Shown: positions 47,121-59,428 of the stretch, in pieces
How positions within the stretch are numbered: position 1 is the stretch's first letter
How the letters are laid out: each line of letters begins with the position of its first letter
Assembly: GCA_029718625.1 (NCBI GenBank)
Contig: CM056383.1
Location: 15,661,897 to 15,725,896, forward strand
Length of the DNA stretch: 64,000 nt
Reading direction: 5' to 3'
Source: Synaphobranchus kaupii
Lineage: Eukaryota; Chordata; Actinopteri; Anguilliformes; Synaphobranchidae
The notes under the pieces: generated by a model
The model's input: only the letters and a program-made list of their open reading frames with translations
Told to the model about the DNA's origin: nothing
Databases searched by the model: none
Program-made: the position numbers and the translations under genes

Positions 47121-48875
47121 TAATACTATATAGTGCATGAACACTGTATAAGGCAAATGAAGACAGAAGAAGCCTAATTGATGAGTAATTGTGTTGGGGT
47201 GCTTCTTGTGGAAAGAAGAGAGGGGATTAATCTATGCCTGTGTATTTAAGTGTAATGAAAACCCTGTATCTCCATGCCACTGCAAATAATCAGAATTTGC
47301 AGATAAATTTCCCAGCCTTCAAACAGATATTCAGCCGACTTGGTTTTCTTAATTAAAATTGTATGCAATGCAATTATCTCCGGTCAAAGATCAGTCTAGC
47401 TCTGCTTAGAAGCCTAAATGAGCTTTTTAGTGTTGAAACAAGTTTGTCATTTAAACATTAGCGCACCAATCAGGGTCACGCTTAAAACCACTCAAACAAA
47501 TTACCAAACCCTGGAATATGCTTTTTCCATTAGTCTTATCTTGATGTATGCAGATATTGAGAAAGGCATACAATATTACATCAAGCTGCTATAATTCATA
47601 TTCTGCACACGACTGAGTCTCAAAACAAGAGATTAAACCATGGCAGAGTAGCTCATTACTAATGGCCAACAGTCCTTTCCATGACAAATAAAGACTGAGT
47701 AACACATGGTTAATTGTATTAGGTTTTTGTATAACGTCTTTGTTTATTAAATTCAAATTAGCACCACGCTTCCTGCATGGCTAATTTGTAGCCATCATTT
47801 CTGTCTGAAACAGTATTCTCAGTCTTAATCCTGGTAACTTGTTTTGTGAGGGGCCTTTGTTGCATATGATTCCTTAATTGGTTCCTTTCCATACCAATCA
47901 CTGCTTCTGATTTTGTTAATTGGGCAGTCATTGTTAAAATATTACATTTTTATCAGGACAAACATGTCTCCATGAAAAGGCACCTCACAAAGCACATACA
48001 GCAACTCAAGTGATGACAAATGCAAATGGGCATTCAGCTAGCTTCAACTCAATTGAGTGGGGAGTTTGGTACAGAAGCAAGCATACGTGGTAGGTCCTGA
48101 ACACCAAGGAGGGAGAACTATAGCACAGGGATCTTACAATTAAGATGGTTGTGTTCTGAGAGGTACTGAGCAGCCATTCTGCAAACCAACAGTAAAAAAA
48201 TACAATGCAAAACATGCGGATCAAGTGCAATCGTGATGGAGGCTAGGATTCAATCAAAATCTGTCCTTAACTTTGCCCAGAATACAATCAATATTTGTCC
48301 TTAAGTTTGGCTGGAATACAATCAACCTCAGTCCTCAACGTTGGCTTGCATATAGCCAACATCTCACCTTAACTTTGACTCAAATACAAGTGTTCTCTTT
48401 TTTTCTTCACAACTAAAGTTTGGTGAGATAAATTTAGTGACTGCTGAAGTCACCAAACTGTTTGTGAAAAAAGTGACAATTTCATGCAATTGCAAGTCAA
48501 AGTTGAACACAAATTTCTAGTGGATCCAGGCTGCAGTCTCTGAAGGCTAAGAAAGCTGAGTCAGCAGTTCTGGAGAATGAGAAAATTGCCTTAATTCAGC
48601 AAAGTCATAAAACTATAACTGAGTATAAGCCTATATTTTAATACAAAGGCAGACTGAAGTATGCTCTTAATGGTGAAGCATATGATAGAACACATGACAT
48701 CAAACATGAGAAGGCTCTCTGAGGGCTCCTCTATATCTATACTTCCTATATGCTTAAAGCCATTAAATACAAGTTCCCTCACAGCTGTGAGCTCACTTAA
48801 AACCTGTGAGGAGCCAGTATAAAGATATTTCCTTTTCCTCAGAAAGAGTGATTTGATTTGGCCCAACATGGAATA
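47121..48875. other. Non-coding stretch with a short imperfect repeat
   Basis: No gene recognised. Around 48245-48390, phrases of the type AATACAATCAA...GTCCTTAA(C/G)TTTG recur about every 45 bp with decay, indicating a short degenerate tandem repeat. Confidence 0.45.
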
Positions 48876-48990
48876 ATCAAATCAATATTTATTTATATAA
48901 TGCATTTCACAACCAGTGTCACAATACGCTTCATAGAAAGACCCAGGCTAAACCCCCACAAGAGCAAGCCAAAAGCAACAGTGGCAAGAA
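48876..48990 (+). repeat. Dispersed teleost repeat (AATATTTATTTATATAATGC type)
   Basis: ATCAATATTTATTTATATAA, TGCATTTCACAACCAGTGTC, ACAATACGCTTCATAGAAAG and AACCCCCACAAGAGCAAGCC are a recognisable member of a repeat frequent in teleost introns. Confidence 0.5.
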
Positions 48991-50519
48991 AAAACAGACT
49001 GTTCCTAAACTAAACTTTGAACAAGTTCTCCTTGAATAATTACTCTGATGGAAAAAGAATGAGTGAATCTGTTCACAGTACCACATATATATAGAGAGAG
49101 AGCACATGCAATGATGGAAGCCTGTAAATTAGACATGGGAGAAAGATGTTTTATACATACAGGCAGGAAATATGTTTTATACAAGCTGGTGGTGCCATAA
49201 TGGTGTGGGGGTGCATTTTCCTGCCATGGCTTCCCTGACATCCCATGTTAAAACATATCTTTCCTGCAGAGAGATGAGTCTCAAAATGACAAAGCCTTGT
49301 TTGTGGAGAGCAAGTAGCCACCCAAAGGACTGAGTAGTCTGACAGTGACATTAACTGTATGTCAAGGCCCTCTTCATAACTGAATATGAACCCAGTGTAG
49401 CTTTGTGGCTTATTCTGGAAGGACACCTGAAACAGTATTTTACCAGTTCCATCGACTAAGCGTGAGTTGACTGATTTTCTGGTGGGAAAGTCAGCGATGC
49501 CATTCATTATGAAGAATTCTGGAATCTGACAGTCTGTGCCACGGCATATACAAGCTGTTTTGGCCCAGCACCATCAGGAATGAGTGTACACATCAATCAT
49601 CATTCTACTGGCTGCACAGTTGGTTGGTTGGGAACACGACTGGCTGAAATCACTATGAAGTACATTTATATTCATATTAAATATAGTAATAAGTCAAAGC
49701 TGTGAAATATGGCATTCAAATGCAAACAGTCAACAAAATGAAAATAAAATATTTTATGGAAGGGATGGTGGAGGTTTGTGATTTGAGTTATTTTTTATGA
49801 AACGGCTTAACCATCACAGAGTATTCTTATGCTGTTTTCAGCCAAATATCTCAAGCAATAGATTCCCAGAATCTGCCAAAAGTCACTGAGGTCCCAAATT
49901 TATTTTCTTGGTAATGGTACCACATCAGCAAAACCCACTATATTTTAGTTGTAACTTGTTTGGAATGAAACAGACTTACAGAAAAACTGCAGAATTCTCC
50001 AAAGGCCAATGAAGTTTAAATTATGTGAACAGGCAGCTCTAAAGTGCCGATGACTTAACATGTCCCTTAGACCCCCTCCCAGCCCACACCCTCAGCCTAC
50101 ATCTAAGATACATTCAGCCATCACCTGAAGTTAGGCGTGCAGCAGAAGCTTTTCTAATGAGTCACTTTTCCTTTGTGTCTAAAAAGCATGTCTTTCAAGT
50201 CTTCTAAGCTTCTCTCACTCATAGTGAACACACTGTAGACACAGTCTTGGAGTTGGAAGATTACTGGTGAATAATCAGTGACATAAACTATGTGAAGTAA
50301 GAACTTATGGCTGCATTTATAATTTTCCAGTTAAAGTAGAGCACTTTTTAAAAAAAATTTGCTTCCCCAATCCCACCCGAATTTGGAATGTCCAATTTGC
50401 GAACTATGTACAAGCATGCTCATATACGCTCCTGCTGCCGGCTCGGGAGGGTGAAGACACTCGCGGTTCTCCTCAGAAACACACGGTGTCAGCCAGCTGC
50501 TTCTTTACATACCGTAGCC
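48991..50519. other. Non-coding stretch with a possible Tc1 transposase scrap
   Basis: GGTGGTGCCATAATGGTGTG with GGGGTGCATTTTC at about 49187-49219 would translate as GGAIMVWGCIF, like the conserved VWG block of Tc1 transposases. Only about 35-60 bp can be assigned. No other gene is seen. Confidence 0.35.
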
Positions 50520-50875
50520 ACCCTAACAGAAATGTATGCAAGCTTGCATGGTTCCAAATATGCAAATTAGGGCAAGCTTATGGGCAAGCCTACAGGCTTG
50601 CCAGCGAGATTGGAAGCAACCTTGGAAGCAGGTATGGTTCAAAATATGTTATTTAGGGCAAGCTGGCAGCAAGCTTACCGACAAGCTGACTGGCAAACTT
50701 GCTGGTGCCAAGCTTGCAGCGAGCTTGATGGTAAACTCTGCTGCAAGCTTGCCGGCAACCTTGTTTGTGAGCTTGCAGCACACTTCCTGGCAAGCTCGCA
50801 ACAAGCTTGCTCTGCAAGCTCGATCATGTCATATAGGCCCGGAAGCATACAGCAAGCTTGCCGCTGGCTAGCTCA
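50520..50875. repeat. AAGCTT-rich repeat, cluster 1
   Basis: GCAAGCTTGC-like palindromes and half-forms (GGCAAGC, GCAAGCTC, GAGCTTGC) recur every 10-25 bp. A longer phrase, ATGGTTC(C/A)AAATATG followed by TTAGGGCAAGCT, occurs at about 50550 and 50633. Units are diverged relative to cluster 2 (52800-53500). Open frames here are repeat by-products. Confidence 0.8.
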
Positions 50876-50920
50876 CAGGAATCTTACAGATGCGGGCTAA
50901 GGCTAATTCATTCCTGTTTG

Positions 50921-52040
50921 CAGGGACGGACTGGGACTAAAAAATGGCCCTGGGACTAAAAAATGGCCCTGGACTTTTTGACCCAGACCGGCCCACCACA
51001 ACCGGCCCGCAGATACTCCACCACCCCCGCCCCGTCGAGGCACACACAAACACACCAGCCCTTAATACCACTACTTTTATTGAACAATATCCCTTCATGT
51101 TCTGAAGCCTTGAGTAAAATATATGTAGTTAGCCTAGAGTATTCAGTAATGAGGAGAGTGTGTTGCTCTTAGAAGGAGGAGGCTGGCTTTGTCATTATGG
51201 GGTATTGTGTGTAGATTGATGGCAGAAAAATTAAATTTAATCCATTTTGTTAGTTTTCATGAATGATGAAAACAAACAGATCTTGGTAGTGGACTCAGAC
51301 TTTTGGACCCTACTGTACATAGTATGTTCATATAATTTTACATAATAGTATACTATATACCAGTAGTAGTATAATAGTAATTCCAATTGGACAATAAGTT
51401 AGCTAAAACAGATAAAGAATGGATAGTTTACTTAGCATATTAGAATTTCTCATTGAAACCAGTGGTGTACGATTTATGGACATGTAGCTAGCTTACCAAT
51501 GACCCAGTTGTAATTGTGGCTGTTCTAGCTAACGTTAAGCATCTCTCTTGTAATAGCAAAAAAATAGCCAGCTAGCCAAACCTAGCTTATCTTATCTTTA
51601 TCGTCTTCTGCCTTACCGGTTCAGCTTCAAGGCCTTGATTAGTTGAAGGTTCATCGATGCTGCTGCTGCTGCTGCCACTAACGTTAACGCCAACATAATG
51701 TTATTTTAAAACACTTGGCTGCGCCTGACACAAGTGATTTAAATTTATTTTCTCTAAGCTTTTCAGCCCCACCTTTCCGTTTTTTACCCTTTTCCATGTT
51801 GCAACAATTTTTTCCGAAGTTGAACTATCGATGACTTTTGATGTTACTGATCTCACGCCTTGGCGCTCAGGTGACGTAATGGAGTGGATCAAAATAATTG
51901 GCTGGGGGAGGGAGGAGACTGACAATTTTGAAGGATTTTTAGGGAGACAGAAATATCAGATGTGAAGTAAACCCCCCCTCCAAACGCAATGGGCTGGCAG
52001 CCCAACTCCTGGTATACTCAAGATAGCCAGTCCGCCCCTG
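50921..52040 (-). mobile_element. hAT-superfamily element, perfect 8-bp target duplication
   Basis: The left end CAGGGACGGACTGG (50921-50934) and right end CCAGTCCGCCCCTG (52027-52040) are inverted copies with one mismatch. The 8 bp CCTGTTTG occurs immediately outside both ends (50913-50920 and 52041-52048), the target duplication length of hAT elements. The element is 1120 bp. The minus strand keeps a decayed first exon of a hAT transposase and no dimerisation domain, so it is non-autonomous. It lies between two clusters of AAGCTT-rich repeat. Confidence 0.92.
51610..51797 (-). pseudogene. hAT transposase first-exon remnant
   Basis: From ATG at 51797 the minus strand reads MEKGKKRKGGAEKLRE, then KSLVSGAAKC, very like the basic start of hAT transposases related to ZMYM1-type proteins. 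The frame is lost by about 51690. After a one-base shift it continues SGSSSSSIDEPSTNQGLEAE over a (GCA)n run to a splice-donor-like GTAAGG near 51617. It is too broken to function. A 74-codon frame overlapping it in another register is not meaningful. Confidence 0.6.
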
Positions 52041-52048
52041 CCTGTTTG

Positions 52049-52799
52049 TGTCTTATTTTATGGAAAGATAGCTTGCTGGAATTGCCAACATACGTACCTT
52101 GCAGGGCTGCATGAAGCTGAAGAAAATGCATACTACAAAGACATATACTGCAATGAAACTCAATTTAGTCAATATTAAGTTTACAAAAAAAGATTTATTG
52201 ATGCACTTGTTCACACTGAATGCCCTTTTAAAATATGCATATAACATATTATTGTGATAACTTTGATTAAGTTGTTGACGAGATAGAAATCTGAATCAGT
52301 TCCCATCCAATTTGACATAAAATGGGTTATAAGAGCTTGTGCCCCAAGCCGACGATGAATAATGAAAATGAAACAAAAATACAAGGCACAATTGACATGT
52401 GGATGGGTTTAACAAATGCATTGGACATTTTTTATTTTTCACGCAATGTGTCCAAATATAAAACAACAAAATGTAGATCAGTAAAGGTGGAGCTTGAACT
52501 GTGATCTGTTAAAAAAAAATTATGATTTGCGTCCCTAAGATTTTGGGACAGAATTTTCTAAATAAATTTGTCACTGGTACCCGCTATCTATTTTCACAGG
52601 GTGAAAGTTTGTTTATTCCAATTTTGTTGATTTCTGAGCATGTAGTGTAACATACTGTTAAATATCCCTTGCAAGAAGTAATATTCATGATGTACAACTG
52701 TACATTGCAATGTCCAATCGAAGGAGAATCAACAGGTTGAACTTATTCCAAATTTGAATGAACTCATTTCCTGCTTAATACTCACAATATATGGCAAAA
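52049..52799. other. Non-coding spacer
   Basis: A/T-rich sequence between the hAT element and repeat cluster 2; nothing recognised. Confidence 0.5.
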
Positions 52800-53495
52800 C
52801 TTATGCAGGTTTGCCATAAGCTGACAAGCTTGCATGCTTGCAAGAATATGTGCAATCTTGCAGCATGCTTGGACGTATGTGTGCAAGCTTGGTCTATGAT
52901 CATGCACGGACATGCGCAAGCTTGTCGCAAGCTTGCAAGTTCATGTGCAATCTTACAAATTCATGCGCAAGCTTTCCACAAGCTTGCAAGTTCATGTGCA
53001 ATTTTACAAATTCATGCGCAAGCTTGCCACAAGCTTGCAAGTTCATGTGCAATCTTAAAAATTCATGCGCAAGCTTGCCACAAGCTTGCAAGTTCATGTG
53101 CAATCTTACAAATTCATCCGCAAGCTTGCCACAAGCTTGCAAGTTCATGTGCAATTTTACAAATTCATGCGCAAGCTTGCCACAAGCTTGCAGGTACTTA
53201 CGCAAGCTTGCCACAAGCTTGCAAGTTCATGTGCAAGCTTGCCGCAAGTTTCCAAGTCCATGTGCAATCTTACAAATTCATGCACAAGCTTGCCGCAAGC
53301 TTGTAAGTTCAATGTGCAAGCTTCCCGCAAGCTTGCAGATAAATGCGTCATACCTGTGCAAGCAATGCAAGGTTGCGGCAAGCTTGTGGTAAGCTTGCAA
53401 GTGTGTAATTTGCTTGCAAGTAGATTGCGTGCAAAAGCACAACTTCATACAAGCTTGCGGCAATCTAATTACGAGCTTGCGGCAAGCTTACTTTT
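52800..53495. repeat. AAGCTT-rich array, cluster 2: 51-bp tandem units of paired palindromes
   Basis: A regular core of 51-bp units starts at 52914, 52965, 53016, 53067, 53118 and 53169. Each contains GCAAGCTTGCCACAAGCTTG, then CAAGTTCATGTGCAAT and TTACAAATTCAT. From about 53199 on the units shorten and vary. Each unit carries two HindIII sites within near-perfect palindromes, about 12 bp apart. Because 51 is 17 codons, frames of 100-184 residues stay open on both strands; they share no known domain and are by-products. Confidence 0.9.
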
Positions 53496-54654
53496 CTGTA
53501 GGGTCACAAGCCGCACACATGCAGAGCAGGGACGGAGGAAACCCATTCAAGCCCCGGGCCAATAGGGGTCGCTAGAGCAATGAACGCTGCTATCCCAACT
53601 GACTGAAACCCTCCCTTATATCCCATGGATGACGCAAAGCCAATTGCATGCCACTCCTGCAGGGCTGCCGGCCAGTCGGCACTGGTCATTCCCAGTGAAG
53701 TTGTGATGGGTAGCTCCTCCAACAGTGATGCTAAATGTAACTCCACACTCCTGTATTAAGGACAGTTATACAGGCTCCCAATAACTGGTAACCCACTCTC
53801 AATAACCCACCCCTGTATTACAGCGCTGCACCCCATAAAACCTGCTCCCACCCCTGATATTAAACTGTCTGCCACTCCATTTCTAAACTAAGCGGTGTAT
53901 CGGCAACCAAATTAACATATTACGGGACAGAAGATCCCGCAGTGTGCTGAGATTAATCCATCCATGCATCTCACCAGCCTGTGACGAGGATCACAGTAAA
54001 TATAGCACTGACCCAATTCACACTGCTATTCCTATGCAGTACAGCACCCTAACACTGATAAAGGTACATCTGAGAGCCCAAACAGGATGCTGTTCTTATG
54101 CCTCAGTCAACAGTGATGGCTATTGCTAGCCATCCCGTTTGCACACGGTAGACCATGCTTATGATCTCATCTTTCAGGTTCAAATGGCATGAGTCATTCA
54201 ACAGGTGGCGGAAGATTACAGTTTACATGCTCGGCGATGGCTAAATATATCCTCAAGCTATAGAGAGGACGGGTGGGGAAAGAGAACAGAACATCCTGCT
54301 TGAGATGGACTGAGAAACTGCTGGCCATATTCTGCTTATCCGAGGTTAGGCCCAGCTTTCCACAACTGATATTTCAACTGATATCTGAGCTCACTAACCC
54401 ATTCATTCTTTAATCGAGCAATATGTTTGATTTTTACGTGGCTGTGACTAGAATTGTATCATTGGTAGCAGTGACAGGAAAATGAATCATAAGGGAGGTC
54501 TACATGATAATTAGGCTACATGATGAGATTAATTTAGTTCTAATCCTATAAAGAGCCCAAGCAAAACCTAAAACTGTATTCCTGCTTGGAATAAATGCGT
54601 ACTGTATCGTGCAATAAAAATAGTGCATTTAAAAAATAAATGGTATGGTTTTAA
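53496..54654. other. Non-coding stretch, possibly an unrecognised repeat at 53530-53880
   Basis: No gene recognised. GAGCAGGGACGGAGGAAACC and CCGGGCCAATAGGGGTCGCT near 53524-53574 are GC-richer than the surroundings and may belong to a dispersed repeat I cannot name. Confidence 0.35.
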
Positions 54655-54845
54655 GGGCAGGTGGTTTTACAGGGTATGTACTGTTCTAAATCCCATGTAA
54701 GGGCACAGCTGTTGTACCCTTGAACAAGACACTCGGGTCTGAGCTGCTCAGGTCAAATATCCAGCTGCACAAAGTGGACGATGTGTAAAAGGCAAGCTAA
54801 GAAGTTTGCCCTGGACAGGAATGTCATCTAAGCAGATAAATAATG
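54655..54845 (+). repeat. tRNA-derived SINE, diverged
   Basis: CACAGCTGTTGTACCCTTGA, ACAAGACACTCGGGTCTGAG, AATATCCAGCTGCACAAAGT, then a weak tail (GCCCTGGACAGGAATGTCAT and CTAAGCAGATAAATAATG). The A/B-box head is not clear. Confidence 0.6.
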
Positions 54846-57292
54846 CAATGCGAAATGTACTGTACAGGCAAGTATAAATCATCTCACATCTCACACAGAC
54901 AAGACAACGACTCGCATTACTTTCGATATCTCAGGCACCACTCACAGACCGTCAGCCAAGCGTTCTTAAGCTGGCATGGGCAGACAGGTGGAGCACCCTC
55001 AGGGCGAAAAAAATACAAAAATAAAAACTTAATAAGACAGACAAATGGCCCCTCCTCAATCCACAGCCCCATTGTGAGACACAGTCCAGCCAGTGAGTTA
55101 ATGTGTTTGTAATAACTTGCCATTATTTAAACATCAATAATTTAGTAGGCAGACAGATTTTTATCAGGTGTGCATGCAATTAGATGGATACAGAGTATGT
55201 TGCTTTGAATTTTGGTATATAATATATAAATAAATTGAGAAATATCCTGACAATGAACAGGCCTTTGCTAGTATTTACATGCAAACTACTGAACCACCTA
55301 GGTATATACGGACAAAATAGATACAGAAAATTATAATATTAAAATTCTAATGATTATAATCCAGCTTCCAAATGATTTCAGCAATCTCAGCATTAAACTC
55401 TTTCTGTAATGAATGCTAATTTTTTGTAATAATTAATAATGTAATTTTGTGGTTTGTGCATTTGCCTTTTAATGGGTTTGGTTGGTGAGCCCAGTTTGAA
55501 AATGCCTGCAATTAGAAGCAGCTGCTGTTTCCAATGGCAACAATGTGAAAAAACTGAATGGATACCACATTTTTTTCCATTTCCAGAAGAACACAGACAC
55601 AGGTTAGACAAACCATTAGCAATGTTATAAACATGCATTGAGCCTGATTTTTCTTATATTGCAATTACACAATGGCTGTTATCAGTAGGCTACTGTTTTT
55701 TCACTCACATGTAGTTAATTGAGCAATATTTGTACATTGTTATACACAACATTGTGGATGTGTCTTTTATCATTTATTATGTTTCCCTTTTTTAACACAG
55801 AATGCTAATCTCGATTTATCATGAACTTCTGTCCAGCATTGGCTGTCATACTAATTCTACATTTTATAGACAGTTTAGTCATTCGTACATTTTTAATACC
55901 TTATGCATTATTTATGGGGTACCGCAAAAAGAAAATAGTTTGCATTTTAAATAGATCTCTGATGATATAGCTGTGAAGGAGCAATTTTGAAATCATCCAA
56001 GAAAATAAAGTCACTTTTTGTGGTTTGTTTTCCCCTAAAATTCCCCATGAATGATGTTTGTAAAGAAACACTTATTTCGAATAAAGACTTCATTTACAGG
56101 CATTTTTACATGGATGAAGAAGGGCTGACTGTTTTCATTGTACTAAAGCATGTTACTGGATGAAAGATTCCTTACAAAGCTAATAAACATAAACACAGAG
56201 TATAAAACGTGTTTATGAATATCTGTGTGGCACCGTTACCCTTTCAGACCAGGTTTACTGGCTTCTGCTGGTGTTTTTCTAATTTTCCTGAGATACTCAC
56301 ACTGATTGTGAAAGAGTGGATTCCCACTGCTGCTTCAAAAGGTACACACACGTACTTTACCGTCATCAGCTCCATGTGCAGCCAGCAGACTTGTTGCATG
56401 TTGTCTCAGCGTTGCCATGACTTCACTGCCTGCGTTTGGTGTGGAAAAAACAAGATCACCCTTCTTTGTGAGGTGATGTCATGGATAGATATGCCAAGAA
56501 TGTGTACATGCCGCAGATATGGAAAGTGAAAAACCACATCTCACTGAGGGCTGAGAACGGGCTAGAGTTCCGTCCTATAATTTTCATTTCCAGGAGGAAC
56601 TTCACAGGATCACAGGTTCATTTCCTGTGAGGGCAAAAAGTCTGGGAGTGTGTCCCAATACTCAAAAAATGCACCCTCCTTTCCTCCAGTACCACCTCCT
56701 CTCCTCCGTGCCCCGGAAACCGATCTTTGTGTTTTAATCTAATGTTGCTAATTACATCTTAATTACCTACCAAAGGTTACATATTAATTAATGTCTCGAC
56801 GCAAACCGCAATGTCAGATACATTGTATACTGTACTTGCAAATACTTGTACTTGAAACATTAAGGCAGTTTTGCATACTTCCGGGTAGGAGAGGAGTGGT
56901 AGTGGGGGAGTAGAGGAAAGGAGGCGGGGAGTGAAGAATATTGGGACGCAGCCCAGGTTTTCAGAGCACTGGAGACCACTGACCCTCAACAGGTCACCTG
57001 GGTTAACTTAATGGGGTTTTCAGACATTGTTCTCACTGATTATTAAAACCCCACAGTTCTTCCCAGCAGTTGCTGACATAAGGACGAGAGAAGGGATTTC
57101 ATTTACATTAAACCTGTAGGAAACCTAGGAAGGAAAGTTTTATTTATCATGGTTCTGTGGTAAATTAGAGTTTTTAAATATAATTTTAATGGAATGTAAT
57201 ATTGTTATAGACATTAACATTGTGGGACATTTTGTGTGTCTACTGGAAAATATTGTGATCAACTGTCTATTTGTGTTCACAACCATCACCCC

Positions 57293-57323
<31 letters not shown>

Positions 57324-58856
57324 TAAATAAATAAATAAATATAAAATGAATGAACTCCTGGCTATGTCCCCAATGATTAAAGGTAGCTGTGCTCTCCTTC
57401 CCTGGACAATCAGCAACACCATAGCATAGCAGCGCTTATTGCCTTCTGGATAGAAGAGAACACTGGTGTGGTGTCAAATAGAAGATAGTAAGCTAGAGAG
57501 GCTGAGAGACTTTCAGCATCACAATCTCAAGCAATACACCACTGACAGACTGACAGACATGCTCACTGAAAAGGTGTGGCGCCGCTCTCTGTTACTCATC
57601 CTCTACTCAATCCTTAACCTTCAGTGAGTGTGCATCATTACCATTATTGATTGTTCAGCCCATTGGCCATGATAAATCCGCAGAGGAAGCATAATTCTGT
57701 CAGACGCACCGCTGTGTGACTGCGAATATGTATCTTAGGCTCCTGTACGATCCCACAGGAGGGATATTAGCAACAGGAAGAAGTTATGCATTATGAATCA
57801 GCATTGCCCAGCGATTACCGCCGCAGGTACAGTGCTCCCGAAAGCTCCTCCTTGATCCCAGTATCGATTCCAGGGAGAGAAAATGAGTATTTCCACTGCA
57901 TGCCCAGAGCAGGAAGAGTTCAGTGCCCTCTGGAATTTTATAGTGCTTTACTGTTCCGGACAGGAAACAACAGGCATTAGTGCACACATGTATCATGTAA
58001 TAAAATAACATCCCTGAAATAATAATTCTATAAAAGAGTATATTTGAGCTGTTTTAGAATACCTGATAGGTAATTTGTAGCTATACGTTCACAAGGAAAG
58101 ACATATGAGAGGTGGTGGACTGCGCCGCCAACAGGAAATATATATATATATACATTTTTTAAAAGGTTGTTCCCTTTTGCTGTGCTTGGTAATGACATCT
58201 CTAATATGGACTGGTGCTTTGGTGAAGGATTTTCTTGAGTATAATTGCTTTTGGTTTTGCTCTGATGACAACCCTATGCAAAAACGCTGCCCTGTCATTA
58301 CAACCTACAAGACAAAATTGCACATGATGATGGCTCTTCACCAGTACAAAGCTAATGGACAATGCACTTAATGTCCCTGAAATGTGCTGTCATTAACTAA
58401 CATCAGTGATGGAATTATTATTTACATTCCATCTCAGGCATAATAATTGTGACTGGTGTCCTTTTATGCATATTCGACATTTACATTATTTTGACATTAA
58501 CATTTAGATATGGCATGCGCGGTCATGTAGTGATAATTTGACTAATTGATTCTGTGCTTTGCACATATTCTTTGAAGTAGGAATTCACTGGGGGTCTCTT
58601 GAACTGCATTTCTTCACTTTACTTGTGCACAATGCTTCCATAAGTGGTCTGGATCACTTGTGAATTAGCAATGCTCTTCACAAGCCATTTAATGTGCAAA
58701 GGTTTTTGGAAACATTACTTCTGAATCCTAGGAGTAATCTGATGATGCGCATTGAACTATGATGTTCATAGAAGCTTTTGTGAAACAAGGCCCTGCTGGC
58801 TTTTCAGAGTCATGTTGAACTAAGAAACACCAAGTGATACTGAGGCCTAAGATATA
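54846..58856. other. Non-coding stretch with a 29-bp C homopolymer
   Basis: No gene recognised in about 4 kb. A run of 29 C residues lies at 57289-57317, followed by (AAAT)n at about 57321-57342. A (TA)n run lies at about 58139-58151. Confidence 0.5.
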
Positions 58857-59426
58857 CAGACGGGTGACAAATTAAAGGAAAAACCAAGATAAAGTGTCTT
58901 AGTATGGTGTTGGGCCACCACTAGCCGCCAGAACAGCTTCAATGTGCCTTGGCATAGATTCTACCTCTAGTCTACCATAGATTCTAGTCTCTGGAACTCT
59001 ACTGGAGGGATGGAACACCATTCTTACAAAAGATATTCCCTCATTTGGTGTTTTGATGATGGTGGTGGAGAGCGTTGTCTAACACGTCGGTCCAAAATCT
59101 CCCATAGGTGTTCAATTGGGTTGAGATCTGGTGACTGCGAATGCCATAGCATATTCACATCATTTTCGTACTCATCAAACCATTCAGTGACCCCTCGAAC
59201 CCTATGCATTGTCATCCTGGATCATTGTCATTCCATCAGGATAGAAATGTTTTTATCATGGGATAAAGTTGATCACTCAGAATAATTTTGTATTGATTTG
59301 CAGTGACCCTTCCCTCTAAGGGGACAAGTGGACTCAAACCATGCCAGGAAAATGCTCTCCACAGCATAACAAAGCCACCGGACCCCCTCACTGTAGGGGT
59401 TTTTCCTTTCATTTGTCACCCGTTTG
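58857..59426 (-). mobile_element. Internally deleted Tc1-like element, TA duplication
   Basis: The left end CAGACGGGTGACAAATTAAA (58857) and right end TTTCATTTGTCACCCGTTTG (ending 59426) are inverted copies with two mismatches, flanked by TA (58855-58856 and 59427-59428). The minus strand carries the catalytic-half remnant [20 protein letters not shown], with the frame broken elsewhere (around 59205-59250). The N-terminal region is missing. At 570 bp it is similar in size to the copy at 27429, but its ends differ, so the two are separate families. Confidence 0.85.
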
Positions 59427-59428
59427 TA

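Noticed and set aside
52791..53565. Overlapping plus- and minus-strand frames of 100-184 residues with CKLASSC-type repeats
   Set aside because: The 51-bp period is a multiple of three, so frames stay open on both strands; there is no start or splice context and no family resemblance.
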